The notes under the pieces were generated by a model that was not told the DNA's origin, ran no database searches, and was given only the letters and a program-made list of their open reading frames with translations. Source: UBA3951 sp050952125 (GTDB taxonomy: Bacteria > Bacillota > Sulfobacillia > Fermentithermobacillales > Fermentithermobacillaceae). Taken from it: a DNA stretch of 64,000 bases. This document shows, piece by piece, positions 23,620 to 32,918 of this stretch. Position 1 is the first letter of the stretch; the number at the start of each line of letters is the position of its first letter. The stretch covers positions 496,001 through 560,000 of the forward strand of contig JBMNKK010000004.1 of assembly GCA_050952125.1 (NCBI GenBank), written 5' to 3'. The translations under genes were made by a program, and so were the position numbers.

Positions 23620-25137
23620 GTGGCTTCCGTGGACCTCTCTCCGTCTCTCTTGGCGATCCTCGAAGCGGTTAACCAGGGGATCCATGTAGTGGACCAGAAC
23701 GGTGTCACGGTTGTCTACAATCGGGCAGCGTCCGAGATAGACGGGCTTTCCAAGGACGAAGTGGTTGGCAAGAGCGTACTGTCGGTTTTCCCTTCACTCG
23801 ACCAGCACTCAAGCACGCTTCTCCGGGTGCTGCGGTCAGGCCTTCCAGAGGTCGACCAGCAGCAGACGTTCACCAACTACAAGGGCAAGAAGATCACGAC
23901 ACTGAACTCAACTTACCCCATCTTCGTCGATGGAAAGGTCACGGGTGCATGCGAGGTATCTACCGACATCACCCGGCTTAAGGAAATGGCAGAGCGCATC
24001 GTCGATCTCCGCCGGGAGCTTAGGAGCAGGCGAAAGAAGACCGCGCTCTCAAAGACGCTGTACACGCTAGACGATATCGTGGGCGAGTCCCAGGCAATGC
24101 GAGAAGTCAAGAGAACTGCCGCTAAGGTAGCACAGAGCGACTCCGGCGTCATGGTTTGGGGCGAGACGGGGACGGGCAAAGAGCTTCTGGTGCAGGCCAT
24201 TCATTCGGCCTCAGATAGGGCGCACGCCCCGTTTATCCCTCAGAACTGCGCGGCGATGCCCGAAAGCCTTCTTGAAAGCCTAGTTTTCGGCACCTCAAAG
24301 GGCGGGTTCACCGGCGCAACAGACCGTCCCGGGCTGATGGAACTAGCGGCAGGAGGCACTTTGTACCTGGATGAGGTAGACTCTATGCCCCTGGGGCTGC
24401 AAGCCAAGATGCTGAGAGCCATACAAGAGAAGAGGGTCAGGCGATTGGGCGATACCAAGGAAAGGCCTGTTGACGTGCGGTTCATCTCTTCGACCAGCAT
24501 GCCTCCGCGAGAAGCCGTGAAGGCCGGGCTCCTCCGTTCCGACCTCTACTACCGCCTGTCCGTCGTGGAGATCGGACTTCCGAGGCTTAGAGACAGGAGA
24601 GAGGATATTCCGCTCTTGTGCGACCATTTTCTGCACAAGCACTCTCCCGATCATCCCCTTGCGCAGGTCAAGGCCGTATCCCCGGCTGTCATGGCCGCGT
24701 TTCTGGCCTACGAGTGGCCCGGCAACGTCCGCGAGCTGGAGCATGCTATAGAGGGGAGTCTGGCGCTGTCGCGGGGGCCGCTTATCGAGCTGGAAGACCT
24801 GCCTCCGGCAGTCAGGGGCATTGGACACACCGCCTCAGTCTACATGGAGAATTCCGCAGTCCAGTCGAGGTTGTCGGACCGGCTGGATGGGCACAAGCTG
24901 CAGGCTGACCAGCAGCCTGCGGACAGGATCGTGCCCGCCAAGTCCGAGGAAGGCGGCGCCCTGCTAAAAGACCGGCTTCGCCAAGAGGAAAAAGCCCTCA
25001 TAGAGACGGCGATCAGCGAAAGCGGCACCGTAGCCGGAGCGGCGAAGAAGCTGGGAATCCCGAGGCAGACGCTTCAGTACCGGATGCGTATCCTCGGCGT
25101 CGGAGCTAGGAAGCCCGGGGGCCGTAAAGGTACCTAG
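23620..25137 (+). CDS. PAS-domain sigma-54 activator, probable lysine-fermentation regulator
   Basis: 505 residues. A PAS sensor domain (about 8-120) is followed by a short coiled linker, a sigma-54 AAA+ domain (about 150-380) and a C-terminal Fis-type helix-turn-helix. Walker A is GETGTGKE. The sigma-54 contact loop reads GGFTGA rather than the usual GAFTGA. The end has GTVAGAAKKLGIPRQTLQYRM. There is no receiver domain, so a small-molecule or redox signal is likely, as in RocR-type activators. The start is GTG 23620 after GGAAAGGA-like bases. It lies just upstream of a sigma-54 promoter and the kdd-kam genes, which are its likely target. Confidence 0.88.
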   Translation: MASVDLSPSLLAILEAVNQGIHVVDQNGVTVVYNRAASEIDGLSKDEVVGKSVLSVFPSLDQHSSTLLRVLRSGLPEVDQQQTFTNYKGKKITTLNSTYPIFVDGKVTGACEVSTDITRLKEMAERIVDLRRELRSRRKKTALSKTLYTLDDIVGESQAMREVKRTAAKVAQSDSGVMVWGETGTGKELLVQAIHSASDRAHAPFIPQNCAAMPESLLESLVFGTSKGGFTGATDRPGLMELAAGGTLYLDEVDSMPLGLQAKMLRAIQEKRVRRLGDTKERPVDVRFISSTSMPPREAVKAGLLRSDLYYRLSVVEIGLPRLRDRREDIPLLCDHFLHKHSPDHPLAQVKAVSPAVMAAFLAYEWPGNVRELEHAIEGSLALSRGPLIELEDLPPAVRGIGHTASVYMENSAVQSRLSDRLDGHKLQADQQPADRIVPAKSEEGGALLKDRLRQEEKALIETAISESGTVAGAAKKLGIPRQTLQYRMRILGVGARKPGGRKGT

Positions 25138-25176
25138 ACAAGAGGAGCGCAAAGCAGACGGGACCTGGCTTTGCGG

Positions 25177-25192
25177 CGGCACGGAACTTGCT
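25177..25192 (+). promoter_or_regulatory. Sigma-54 (-24/-12) promoter of the kdd-kam operon
   Basis: The sequence is CGGCACG, four bases, then TTGCT. It matches the consensus TGGCACG-N4-TTGCW except for the first base, with the invariant GG and GC 12 bases apart. Transcription would start near 25203. It lies between a sigma-54 activator gene and kdd. Confidence 0.75.
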
Positions 25193-25250
25193 TACATAAC
25201 AAGGTAGCGTCGTGAAGTACGCAAGTGCAAGTGGATTGGGGATGAAGCAT

Positions 25251-26336
25251 ATGGCAGGCGGCGCGTCAAAGGGGCACTCGAACGGCAGCCCTTACGGCAT
25301 CCACAGAGTCATCGAGCCTCTGGGCGTCCTGCCCCAAGCGGCGTGGAAGATAGACAATACTCCTGTAATCTGCGATAACGAGATTCTGGTCGACGTGAAG
25401 ACATTGAACATCGATGCGGCCAGCTTCAAACAGATAGTCGGATCGGCACCGGAAGGCGTGAGCGCCCAGGAGCTGCAGGAGCATGTAGCGAGAACCGTCA
25501 AAGGCATCGTTTCTCAAAGAGGCAAGATGCACAATCCGGTGACGGGCTCCGGCGGCATGCTGCTTGGGACGATCAAGGAGTTCGGTCCCCTTGCGCCGAG
25601 GAGAGACGGAGCTAAAGAAGGCGACTTTATAGCCACGTTGGTTTCCCTGTCGCTCACCCCGCTGAAGATAGAGAAGATACGTGAAGTGCACCTCGACAGA
25701 GACCAAATAGACATTGAAGGTACGGCGGTCATCTTTGAGTCAGGGCCTTACGCGGTTATCCCTCCCGATATCGGCAAGACCCTCGCTCTGGCTTTGTTGG
25801 ATGTTGCGGGCGCTCCCGCTCAGACCGAGCGACTGGTTAGTCCCGGCGACACTGTGCTCATCTTGGGTGCGGGCGGCAAGTCGGGTTTGATATGTACTGC
25901 CGCCGCCAAACAGAAGGCAGGTCCCACCGGCAGAGTCATCGCCGCAGCACACGGGCGGGCGTCACGGGCAAGGGCCGAATCGCTGGGTGCTGCGGATGTG
26001 GTCCTGGCATGTGACGCGAAGGACGCCATAGCAACGCAGGAAGCCGTCTTGGCGGCTAATTCGGGGAAGAAGGTTGACATCACGATCAATTGCGTCAGTG
26101 TCCCCGGCACTGAGATGGCCTCGATTCTCTGCACCAGAGACCGGGGCAAGGTGTACTTCTTCTCAATGGCAACCAGCTTTACTGCTGCCGCCCTGGGCGC
26201 CGAGGGCGTGGGGGCCGACGTGGACCTGATTATCGGGAACGGTTATGCAGAGAATCACTCTAGGATCGCCCTGGACCTTATCCGGCACAACTCGAGGTTG
26301 AGGGCTATTCTCGAAGAGATGTTTCCGGGCGAATAG
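25251..26336 (+). CDS. kdd: L-erythro-3,5-diaminohexanoate dehydrogenase
   Basis: About 361 residues. It oxidises 3,5-diaminohexanoate to 5-amino-3-oxohexanoate with NAD(P), the third step of lysine fermentation. The N-terminal YGIHRVIEPLGVLPQ is typical of Kdd. An alcohol-dehydrogenase-like cofactor motif, LILGAGGKSGLI, lies near the middle. The frame opens with GTG 25212, but the sigma-54 promoter would start the mRNA near 25203 and cut into its ribosome-binding site. ATG 25242 or 25251 is therefore more likely; GGGG at 25238-25241 favours 25251. First gene of the kam operon. Confidence 0.9.
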   Translation: MAGGASKGHSNGSPYGIHRVIEPLGVLPQAAWKIDNTPVICDNEILVDVKTLNIDAASFKQIVGSAPEGVSAQELQEHVARTVKGIVSQRGKMHNPVTGSGGMLLGTIKEFGPLAPRRDGAKEGDFIATLVSLSLTPLKIEKIREVHLDRDQIDIEGTAVIFESGPYAVIPPDIGKTLALALLDVAGAPAQTERLVSPGDTVLILGAGGKSGLICTAAAKQKAGPTGRVIAAAHGRASRARAESLGAADVVLACDAKDAIATQEAVLAANSGKKVDITINCVSVPGTEMASILCTRDRGKVYFFSMATSFTAAALGAEGVGADVDLIIGNGYAENHSRIALDLIRHNSRLRAILEEMFPGE

Positions 26337-26361
26337 CGTCTTACCAGGAGGTATTCCGAAG

Positions 26362-27627
26362 ATGCGGCATTGGAAAGACATACCTCTCTTCAAGGGAGTA
26401 ACCGAAGAAGAATGGAATGATTGGCGGTGGCAGTGGCGGAACCGCATTGAAGACGTTGATACATTGTTGAAGGTCATTTCGCTGAGCGACGAGGCAATAG
26501 CGGGAGTCAAGAAAGCGCTGGAGAAGGTCCGCATGGCCATCACTCCGTACTACGCAAGCCTGATAGATCCCGATGATGAGAACTGCCCAATCCGGCTCCA
26601 GGCCGTCCCGAGAGGATACGAAACTGAAGTTAAACAGTGGGAAGCTGTAGACCCTCTGGACGAAGAGGCTGATTCACCTGTCCACGGCCTTGTCCACAGA
26701 TATCCCGACCGCGTCCTCTTCCTTGTTACCGAGCAGTGCTCGATGTACTGCCGACACTGCACGCGCCGTCGCGTGGTGGGCGTGACCGACGGGGTGGCAT
26801 CAAGAGAAAGGCTTGAGGAAGGTATCCGGTACATCAAAGAACACAAAGAAGTCAGGGATGTGCTGGTGTCGGGCGGAGACCCGTTTACTCTCTCAGACGA
26901 CAGGCTTGAGTGGATCCTTCAGAAGCTCCGAGAGATACCCCACGTCGAGATCCTCCGGCTCGGCTCCAGGATTCCAGTCGTCATGCCGCAGAGGATAACC
27001 GTAGATTTGGCGAAGATGCTGGCCAAGTACCACCCGTTGTACGTGAACACTCACTTTAACCATCCCGCGGAAGTGACGCCTGAGTCGTCCCGCGCTTGCT
27101 CCATATTGGCGGATCACGGTATTCCCCTGGGCAACCAATCGGTTTTGCTCCGTGGCGTCAACAACTGTCCTATAACAATGAAGGAATTGGTTCACGCGTT
27201 GGTGAGGATAAGGGTCAAACCCTATTACATCTACCAGTGCGACCCCACGTGGGGGTTGGACCACTTCCGAACAACCGTAAGCGAAGGCCTGGAGATCATG
27301 GAGTTCCTGCGAGGACATACGACCGGGTTTGCCGTCCCCACATACGTTGTGGATGCTCCCGGCGGCGGCGGAAAGATCCCTCTGAATCCCCAGTACATCC
27401 TGACTATGGGTCAGGGAACTGTCGTTGTCCGGAACTATGAAGGCGTTATCGCGGCGTATCATGAGCCTCGGTATGACCCGTCTGAGAAGTACGCCGAGGG
27501 CGGTGTGTGCAGGATCTGCGGCCGTAAGCACGGAGGTTCGCGCGGGGTAGCGGCACTCTTGGCAGGCGAAAAAGCGAGCCTCGTGCCCGAGGGCACAGAC
27601 AGACTTAACAGGCGGAAGCCTAACTAG
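26362..27627 (+). CDS. kamA: Lysine 2,3-aminomutase
   Basis: 421 residues, radical SAM and PLP enzyme that turns L-lysine into beta-lysine. The cluster Cys are C126, C130 and C133 in CSMYCRHC. The PLP Lys is K338 in GGGGKIPLNP, matching K337 of the Clostridium subterminale enzyme. The C-terminal region has CRICGRKH, a zinc-type motif of the family. Ribosome-binding site CCAGGAGGT precedes ATG 26362. First step of the pathway encoded in this operon. The family also holds EF-P lysine aminomutases, but those are shorter and the operon context decides. Confidence 0.95.
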   Translation: MRHWKDIPLFKGVTEEEWNDWRWQWRNRIEDVDTLLKVISLSDEAIAGVKKALEKVRMAITPYYASLIDPDDENCPIRLQAVPRGYETEVKQWEAVDPLDEEADSPVHGLVHRYPDRVLFLVTEQCSMYCRHCTRRRVVGVTDGVASRERLEEGIRYIKEHKEVRDVLVSGGDPFTLSDDRLEWILQKLREIPHVEILRLGSRIPVVMPQRITVDLAKMLAKYHPLYVNTHFNHPAEVTPESSRACSILADHGIPLGNQSVLLRGVNNCPITMKELVHALVRIRVKPYYIYQCDPTWGLDHFRTTVSEGLEIMEFLRGHTTGFAVPTYVVDAPGGGGKIPLNPQYILTMGQGTVVVRNYEGVIAAYHEPRYDPSEKYAEGGVCRICGRKHGGSRGVAALLAGEKASLVPEGTDRLNRRKPN

Positions 27628-27704
27628 CGGTCAAAAAAGGTGACGTAGACGCACCTCAAGGCTGCTTTGCATAGCTGTAAGTAGTAGATGAGGAGGTGAT
27701 TTCC

Positions 27705-28772
27705 GTGGATCTTGCCGGACTCGTGATCGAGAGCGGCGTCAGGTCTTTGGCGGTCGTCGGCACCGCTAAGAACGTCGGAAAGACCGTGACGATGAACTAC
27801 CTCGCTTCCGAGCTCCACGCCCGCGGCATTTGTGTGGGCCTGGTGTCCAGCGGCAGAGACGGAGAGACCACCGACTCCTTCACCGGCGAGCCCAAACCGT
27901 CCATCACTCCGCCCGAGGGTTCTTGGGTGGCGACGGCGGAGGGCGTTATCGGAAGCTCGGGAGGGTTCATGGAGATCGCCGATGTCTCGGAAAACGCCGG
28001 CCTTTTGGGTAGGTTGGTTTTGGGTAGAGTGAGAGAGCCTTCTCCCGTCGAACTGGTTGGGCCTCAGAACGCTGTGGAATTGGCTTCCGTCGTGAAGCGC
28101 CTACGCAGCCTTGGCGCGCAAGTGGTCCTGGTAGACGGGGCCCTCGACAGAGCGGCCGCGGCGAGCCCCAGAGTCACCGACGCCGCCATCTTAGCGACGG
28201 GGGCTTCTGCAGGGACGAACCTTGCCGAGATAGCGGAGACTGCAGGGCGTGTCGCATGGCTTTGGTCCCGGCGGCCTCCAGCGGGCTTGCAGGTGAGAGA
28301 GCTGGCCAAGCGCGCTATCCGCGAGGGGACTGTTACATTCTTGGACGGTAACCAGATCGACCGCTACATAATAAGGAAGACATCATACCGGTCCGTCCTC
28401 GGCAGCGAAGAGGATATTCTCTCGCAGGCGGGAAGCGCCGCCTATGTGATCGTTCCGGGCGCGGTGACCCAGACATTTCTTTCATATGCCGCTGAGTGGC
28501 CGGAAAGGGACGACTTCACGGTCATTGCCCGAGACCCCGTAAGCGTGTTCATGGATTCCTACCCCGATGTTGGTCTATTAGTTGCTGAACCGGTGAATCT
28601 TCTGGCTGTCACCACTAATCCGGTCTCCCACACGGGAATGTCGTATGAGCCGGACGAGATGGTAGGTGAGGTTTCGGGCGAAGTGTCCCGGCGCACAGGG
28701 CGCCGTGTGCCCGTTTTCGACGTTGTTTCCGGCGAGACGAGTTCGAGGGAGGTGGCCGGCTTGGCCATGGGG
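27705..28772 (+). CDS. kamB: Putative lysine 5,6-aminomutase reactivase subunit KamB
   Basis: About 356 residues with an N-terminal P-loop (VVGTAKNVGKT, residues 17-27), like small ATPases of the MinD/dethiobiotin synthase type. It occupies the kamB position of known lysine-fermentation clusters, and KamB with KamC is thought to reactivate the B12-dependent KamDE; that function is an inference from the literature on such clusters. GTG 27705 with AGGAGG at 27691-27696 is the likely start; GTG 27696 overlaps that site. The last codons are ATG GGG TAA, and the next reading frame opens without a start codon right there (see kamC). The stop codon occupies 28773-28775. Confidence 0.8.
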
Positions 28773-30439
28773 TAACGCCCTTTTTCGCCGGCGAGGCAAC
28801 TGCAGCCAGCACCGGATTCCAAACTATCTGGGAAAATCTTTCTCCTAAGTCTTCTCTGGGGCGAAGAGCCAAGAGCAAAGTTGAACCGAAGTATCCCGGT
28901 CAAGAAGAAGAACTGAAACAGGAGTACCGTATCATTTCTTCATTACTGGCGGAGCGGGAAAACCATCCCGACGTATTCTCCAAACTTGACAGCGTTCTCG
29001 TGACTCTAAAAGACCCTTTCCACGCCATATCTCTTCTAGATGAAGAGAAGACACTCACGCCTGCCGAGATTTTCGTCCTGGCACACCTGGCGCTTTCGGC
29101 CAACCGTGTTCGGGCTGTCATCTCCGCAACTCCGATCAACTGGCCTGCCAGGGTTGTTCCTCCTTCACTGACGGCGGTCGAAAAAAGGCTCCTGCCGGGT
29201 TCATCGGGAGAGCCGCTGTTCTATGTTGCCGACAGCTATTCGGCGGAATTGGGCAGGACCAGAGCCGAACGTAAAGCCCGTGAGAGGGCATGGCGCGCAG
29301 AGATGACGAAGGAAGCCATCGCAGCCGAGCGACTCCTCGGACGGCGGCCCGGGCTCCGCGAGGAAGTGGCCATTCGCAAGACCAACCAAGAGGCCATTGA
29401 AAAGGCCAGGCTCATGCCGGAATTGGGTGAGACCAGGGAGACCCTCACGCACGTCCACTTCAGGCTGAAGGCGACGGAGGAAGCCGTAAAGCTTGAGCGA
29501 GAGATAAACCGGCTCCGCCAGAAGGAAACCATTCTGGAAGAAGAGGTCTTGGCGAGACTTAGCCGTGAACTGAGAGAGCGCCGTGCCGAACTCGAGAAGG
29601 CGGCGTGGGCCCTCGCCGAACTCGACTACCTACTTCGCAAGGTTGAACTGGCTGCCGAGTGGCATGCCACTGAGCCGGAAGTAGTGGAAGGTCCCGCCTA
29701 TCTGATGCTTGACAACGCGTTTCACCCTACGGTGAGGCGCGAAGTGGAGATGCGAGGCGGAGCCTATCAGCCAATATCACTGGAGATGGACTCGCCCGTA
29801 GCGGTTATCACCGGGCCAAACATGGGCGGGAAAACGATCTCCCTTGCCACTGCAGGCCTGTGTGTGGCGCTCGCCCAGTGGGGGTTTCTCGTTCCTTGCG
29901 GGCGAATGCGGTTCTCCCTGTATGACTACGTGTACTTCCAGCCGGAGACGTACGGCAAGCCGGGGCTTTCCAGCTTCGCTTCAGAGGTGCTCTCTCTGAA
30001 AGAAGCCTTGTCCCGCAGAGAGGAGAAGGGCCTTATCCTCTTGGACGAGGTTGGCAGGGGCACCAACCCTGCTCAGGGACTTGCCCTGTATGCCGCAATC
30101 CTTGACTATCTGCGGGAGACCCGGGAGTCTCGAGCGACGGTCATCGCGAGCACCCACTTTCACGGACTCGCGAAAGCCCTGGATGTGCCGCATTGGCAGG
30201 TCGCAGGCTTAGTCCCTGACGCCGGGGCGATTGACGCTGGTTCTATAGGGAAGGACGTTCCTAAAGATATCAACTGGTTGTACAAGCACATGGATTACAG
30301 GCTCCAGAGAGTAGGCCCCGATACCCCTACGCCCCAAGACGCGCTTCTTGTAGCTAGAGTCTTGGGTTTGAACGGAGAGATAGTCACTAGGGCTGAAGCC
30401 TTCGTCAACAAGAGCAAAGAGAGCGGCGGACTGCCCTGA
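28772..30439 (+). CDS. kamC: MutS-like ATPase KamC, start codon missing or frame-shifted
   Basis: About 555 residues of MutS-related protein, not a mismatch repair enzyme. The N-terminal part holds FQTIWENLSPKS, the middle is a long coiled coil (about 200-280), and the ATPase domain has Walker A GPNMGGKT and Walker B ILLDEVGRGTNP. It matches KamC, the proposed ATPase that renews the B12 cofactor of KamDE. A GTG at 29000 would give only 479 residues and lose a clearly protein-like stretch. That stretch reads back to 28772 with no ATG, GTG or TTG. The kamB-frame ATG at 28767, behind GGGAGGTGG, lies two bases out of phase for a continuous read. Either GTA 28772 replaced a GTG start, or a frameshift at GGGG joins KamB and KamC. 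Confidence 0.75.
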   Translation, partial: VTPFFAGEATAASTGFQTIWENLSPKSSLGRRAKSKVEPKYPGQEEELKQEYRIISSLLAERENHPDVFSKLDSVLVTLKDPFHAISLLDEEKTLTPAEIFVLAHLALSANRVRAVISATPINWPARVVPPSLTAVEKRLLPGSSGEPLFYVADSYSAELGRTRAERKARERAWRAEMTKEAIAAERLLGRRPGLREEVAIRKTNQEAIEKARLMPELGETRETLTHVHFRLKATEEAVKLEREINRLRQKETILEEEVLARLSRELRERRAELEKAAWALAELDYLLRKVELAAEWHATEPEVVEGPAYLMLDNAFHPTVRREVEMRGGAYQPISLEMDSPVAVITGPNMGGKTISLATAGLCVALAQWGFLVPCGRMRFSLYDYVYFQPETYGKPGLSSFASEVLSLKEALSRREEKGLILLDEVGRGTNPAQGLALYAAILDYLRETRESRATVIASTHFHGLAKALDVPHWQVAGLVPDAGAIDAGSIGKDVPKDINWLYKHMDYRLQRVGPDTPTPQDALLVARVLGLNGEIVTRAEAFVNKSKESGGLP

Positions 30440-30460
30440 GCGACTTCGGAGGGATACGTA

Positions 30461-32017
30461 GTGCTAAAGGTGCGATTCGATACAAACACAGCGGACGCTT
30501 GCCACAGCATGGCGAGTGCTGTGGCAGCTAAGGTCAATGAGGAACTCAAATCATTCAGCACTGTGGCCATCGAAAGGACGGTCGCCAGGCTATTCGGTAT
30601 CGAAGGGGTAGGCCCCGGAGGCGTGCCCCTGGCTAATGCCTTGGTGAGCCACCTCGAATCGTTAGGCCTTCTTCAGGATGGCGCAGCCATCCACCTGGCA
30701 AACGCGTGCCTGGCTCTCGATCTCCCGCCAGAGGAGGTTGCGAAGCGCATCGCCGCCGGGAAACTCGATATGTCGAAGGTGCCTTGGAACGGCAGCGAGG
30801 CGTGCCGGGCCAAGGCAGACGAGATGGCCGCTTCAGCTCTGAATCGCATTGCGGCAAAGCGCAGAGAGAGGGCACAGATGCTGGAGGCCTACCCTGTGCA
30901 AGGAAGCCCGTGGCTCTACGTGATCGTGGCGACGGGTGACATCTATGAGGATATTGTTCAGGCTAAGATGGCAGCCTCTCAAGGTGCCGACATCATCGCC
31001 GTGATCAGGTCCACCGGCCAGAGTCTCCTGGACTACGTGCCCCACGGGGCCACACGCGAAGGATACGGAGGCACCTACGCCACTCAGGAGAACTTCCGGT
31101 TGATGCGGGCAGCTCTTGACGAAGAGTCCAAGAGGTTGGGACGTTACATCCGCTTGGTGAACTACTGTTCCGGGCTGTGCATGCCAGAGATCGCGGCCAT
31201 GGGAGCCGTGGAGCGGCTCGACCTGATGCTCAACGACGCGATGTACGGCGTTCTGTTCCGCGACATCAACGCGGAGAGGACCTTCATCGATCAGCGTTTC
31301 TCCAGGATGATCAACGCATTCGCCGGCATTATCATAAATACCGGCGAGGACAACTACTTAACTACGGTTGACGCTCTGAACTCAGGGCAGTCGGTCATAG
31401 CCTCCCAGTTCATCAACTACCATTTCGCGAAGCTTTCGGGGCTTCCGGATGAGCAGATAGGTCTTGGCCACGCTTTCGAGATTGACCCCCATGTCGAAGA
31501 CAGCCTGCTTCTCGAGCTCGCCGGGGCCCTCCTTGTACGCGACCTTTTCCCGTCGTGCCCGGTGAAGTTCATGCCTCCTACCGTCCACAAGAGCGGCGAC
31601 ATCTTCTTCGCGCACGCCCTAGATGCCAGTTTCAACATGGTATCGACAATGACCGGCCAATCCATCCACCTTGTGGGCATGTTGACCGAGGCTGTACACA
31701 CTCCCTTGCTGCAGGACCGGTACGTTTCTATCAAGGCTGCCTCTTACATGCGGAATGCAGCCAAGCATATGAGAGAGAACTTGATCCTGGAACCTGACGG
31801 CAAAGTGGAACGCCGCGCGGCGGAGCTGCTGTCGAAGACCGAAACACTCCTAAAAGAGATAAGCGACAAGGGCCTTTTCGGAGCCATTGAAAGCGGGACC
31901 TTTGCGGGAGTCAAACGAACGAGAGGCGGGGGCAAAGGTCTGGAAGGTGTCTTCCCAAAGAGCAGCGCGTACTACAACCCCGTTGAGGAACAGCTCAAGC
32001 GGGAACTAGGCCTGTAA
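30461..32017 (+). CDS. kamD: Lysine 5,6-aminomutase alpha subunit
   Basis: 518 residues, the TIM-barrel subunit of the PLP- and adenosylcobalamin-dependent enzyme that converts beta-lysine to 3,5-diaminohexanoate. The whole length follows the KamD family, including NYCSGLCMPEIAAMGAVERL and MLNDAMYGVLFRDINAERT. The start is GTG 30461 with GGAGGG at 30448-30453. Partner KamE follows 53 bases downstream. The adenosylcobalamin requirement is why KamB/KamC-type reactivation factors are encoded beside it. Confidence 0.94.
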   Translation: MLKVRFDTNTADACHSMASAVAAKVNEELKSFSTVAIERTVARLFGIEGVGPGGVPLANALVSHLESLGLLQDGAAIHLANACLALDLPPEEVAKRIAAGKLDMSKVPWNGSEACRAKADEMAASALNRIAAKRRERAQMLEAYPVQGSPWLYVIVATGDIYEDIVQAKMAASQGADIIAVIRSTGQSLLDYVPHGATREGYGGTYATQENFRLMRAALDEESKRLGRYIRLVNYCSGLCMPEIAAMGAVERLDLMLNDAMYGVLFRDINAERTFIDQRFSRMINAFAGIIINTGEDNYLTTVDALNSGQSVIASQFINYHFAKLSGLPDEQIGLGHAFEIDPHVEDSLLLELAGALLVRDLFPSCPVKFMPPTVHKSGDIFFAHALDASFNMVSTMTGQSIHLVGMLTEAVHTPLLQDRYVSIKAASYMRNAAKHMRENLILEPDGKVERRAAELLSKTETLLKEISDKGLFGAIESGTFAGVKRTRGGGKGLEGVFPKSSAYYNPVEEQLKRELGL

Positions 32018-32070
32018 GTAAGCGGGATCTATCGCCAAGTGAGGCGCTTTTCGTCATGGAGGTGATGAAA

Positions 32071-32829
32071 ATGAGCAAAGAAGCCGTGAGAGAGAAGTTC
32101 ATTCTGCCCTACGGCGATCATCATAATGACGGGATTGTCCAAGTGAGTTTCACGCTGCCCGTACCGGACGGTCCAATGGGCGACGAAGCGGCGCGCCAAG
32201 TCATGCGACAAATGTCTCTCAGAGATCCCCAGGTTGTGGAATCCGCGGCGCTTGGCGACAACTATACTTTCTTCGTGGGATACGGTAAACTATCGCGTCC
32301 GGTGGAAACCGCCAAGCTCAAAGTAGCGCGGCCGCTCTGGGATAAACTCGGGCCTGCAGAGGTCGAACGTATTGTCAAAGAGCGGCTGGGGAGACCGATC
32401 GTTATCGTAGGGGCTGCCACCGGCACCGACGCGCACACAGTGGGTCTCGACGCCATACTCAACTACAAAGGTTTCGCGGGCGACCACGGTTTGGAAGCAT
32501 ATTCGTGCTTCAAGGTGGTTAATATGGGTAGCCAGGTACCTAATGAGACCCTCGTGTCAAAGGCGGCCGAGGAAAAAGCCGATGCCATCTTGGTGTCTCA
32601 GGTGGTTACACAGGGCAATGTCCATCTGTCGAACCTCACCAATCTGGCGGAGATACTTGAGGCTGAGAGTTTGCGCGAGAAGGTGGTGCTGGTTGCCGGC
32701 GGTCCGCGGATAACGCACGCTTTAGCTATTGAACTGGGATACGATGCGGGATTTGGGCCCATGACCAGGCCTCAAGATGTGGCCTCATACGTAGCCCAAG
32801 AGGTTCTAAGAAGGAAGTCTTTGTACTAG
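32071..32829 (+). CDS. kamE: Lysine 5,6-aminomutase beta subunit, B12-binding
   Basis: About 252 residues. The cobalamin-binding domain has the DxHxxG motif as DAHTVG with His122. Lys133 in NYKGF is 11 residues further on, the same spacing as the B12 His133 and PLP Lys144 reported for the Clostridium sticklandii subunit, so both cofactors should bind. The frame opens at ATG 32056, but GGAGGTGA at 32058-32065 places the start at ATG 32071. Last gene of the first kam locus. Confidence 0.94.
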   Translation: MSKEAVREKFILPYGDHHNDGIVQVSFTLPVPDGPMGDEAARQVMRQMSLRDPQVVESAALGDNYTFFVGYGKLSRPVETAKLKVARPLWDKLGPAEVERIVKERLGRPIVIVGAATGTDAHTVGLDAILNYKGFAGDHGLEAYSCFKVVNMGSQVPNETLVSKAAEEKADAILVSQVVTQGNVHLSNLTNLAEILEAESLREKVVLVAGGPRITHALAIELGYDAGFGPMTRPQDVASYVAQEVLRRKSLY

Positions 32830-32918
32830 GGTCTTTCACTGGCATATTGAATAGAGGTGCGTGGGTGAGTAGAATAACTGAAGGCAAGCTTCCCGAAACT
32901 TTGCAGGGGGTGGTACTT

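Noticed and set aside
26893..27531. Minus-strand open frame of 212 codons inside kamA
   Set aside because: Antisense to an intact radical SAM enzyme; composition is that of a codon-bias shadow.
29000..30439. kamC starting at GTG 29000
   Set aside because: It would drop about 76 residues of clear coding sequence that resemble the N-terminus of MutS-like family members; kept only as a fallback.
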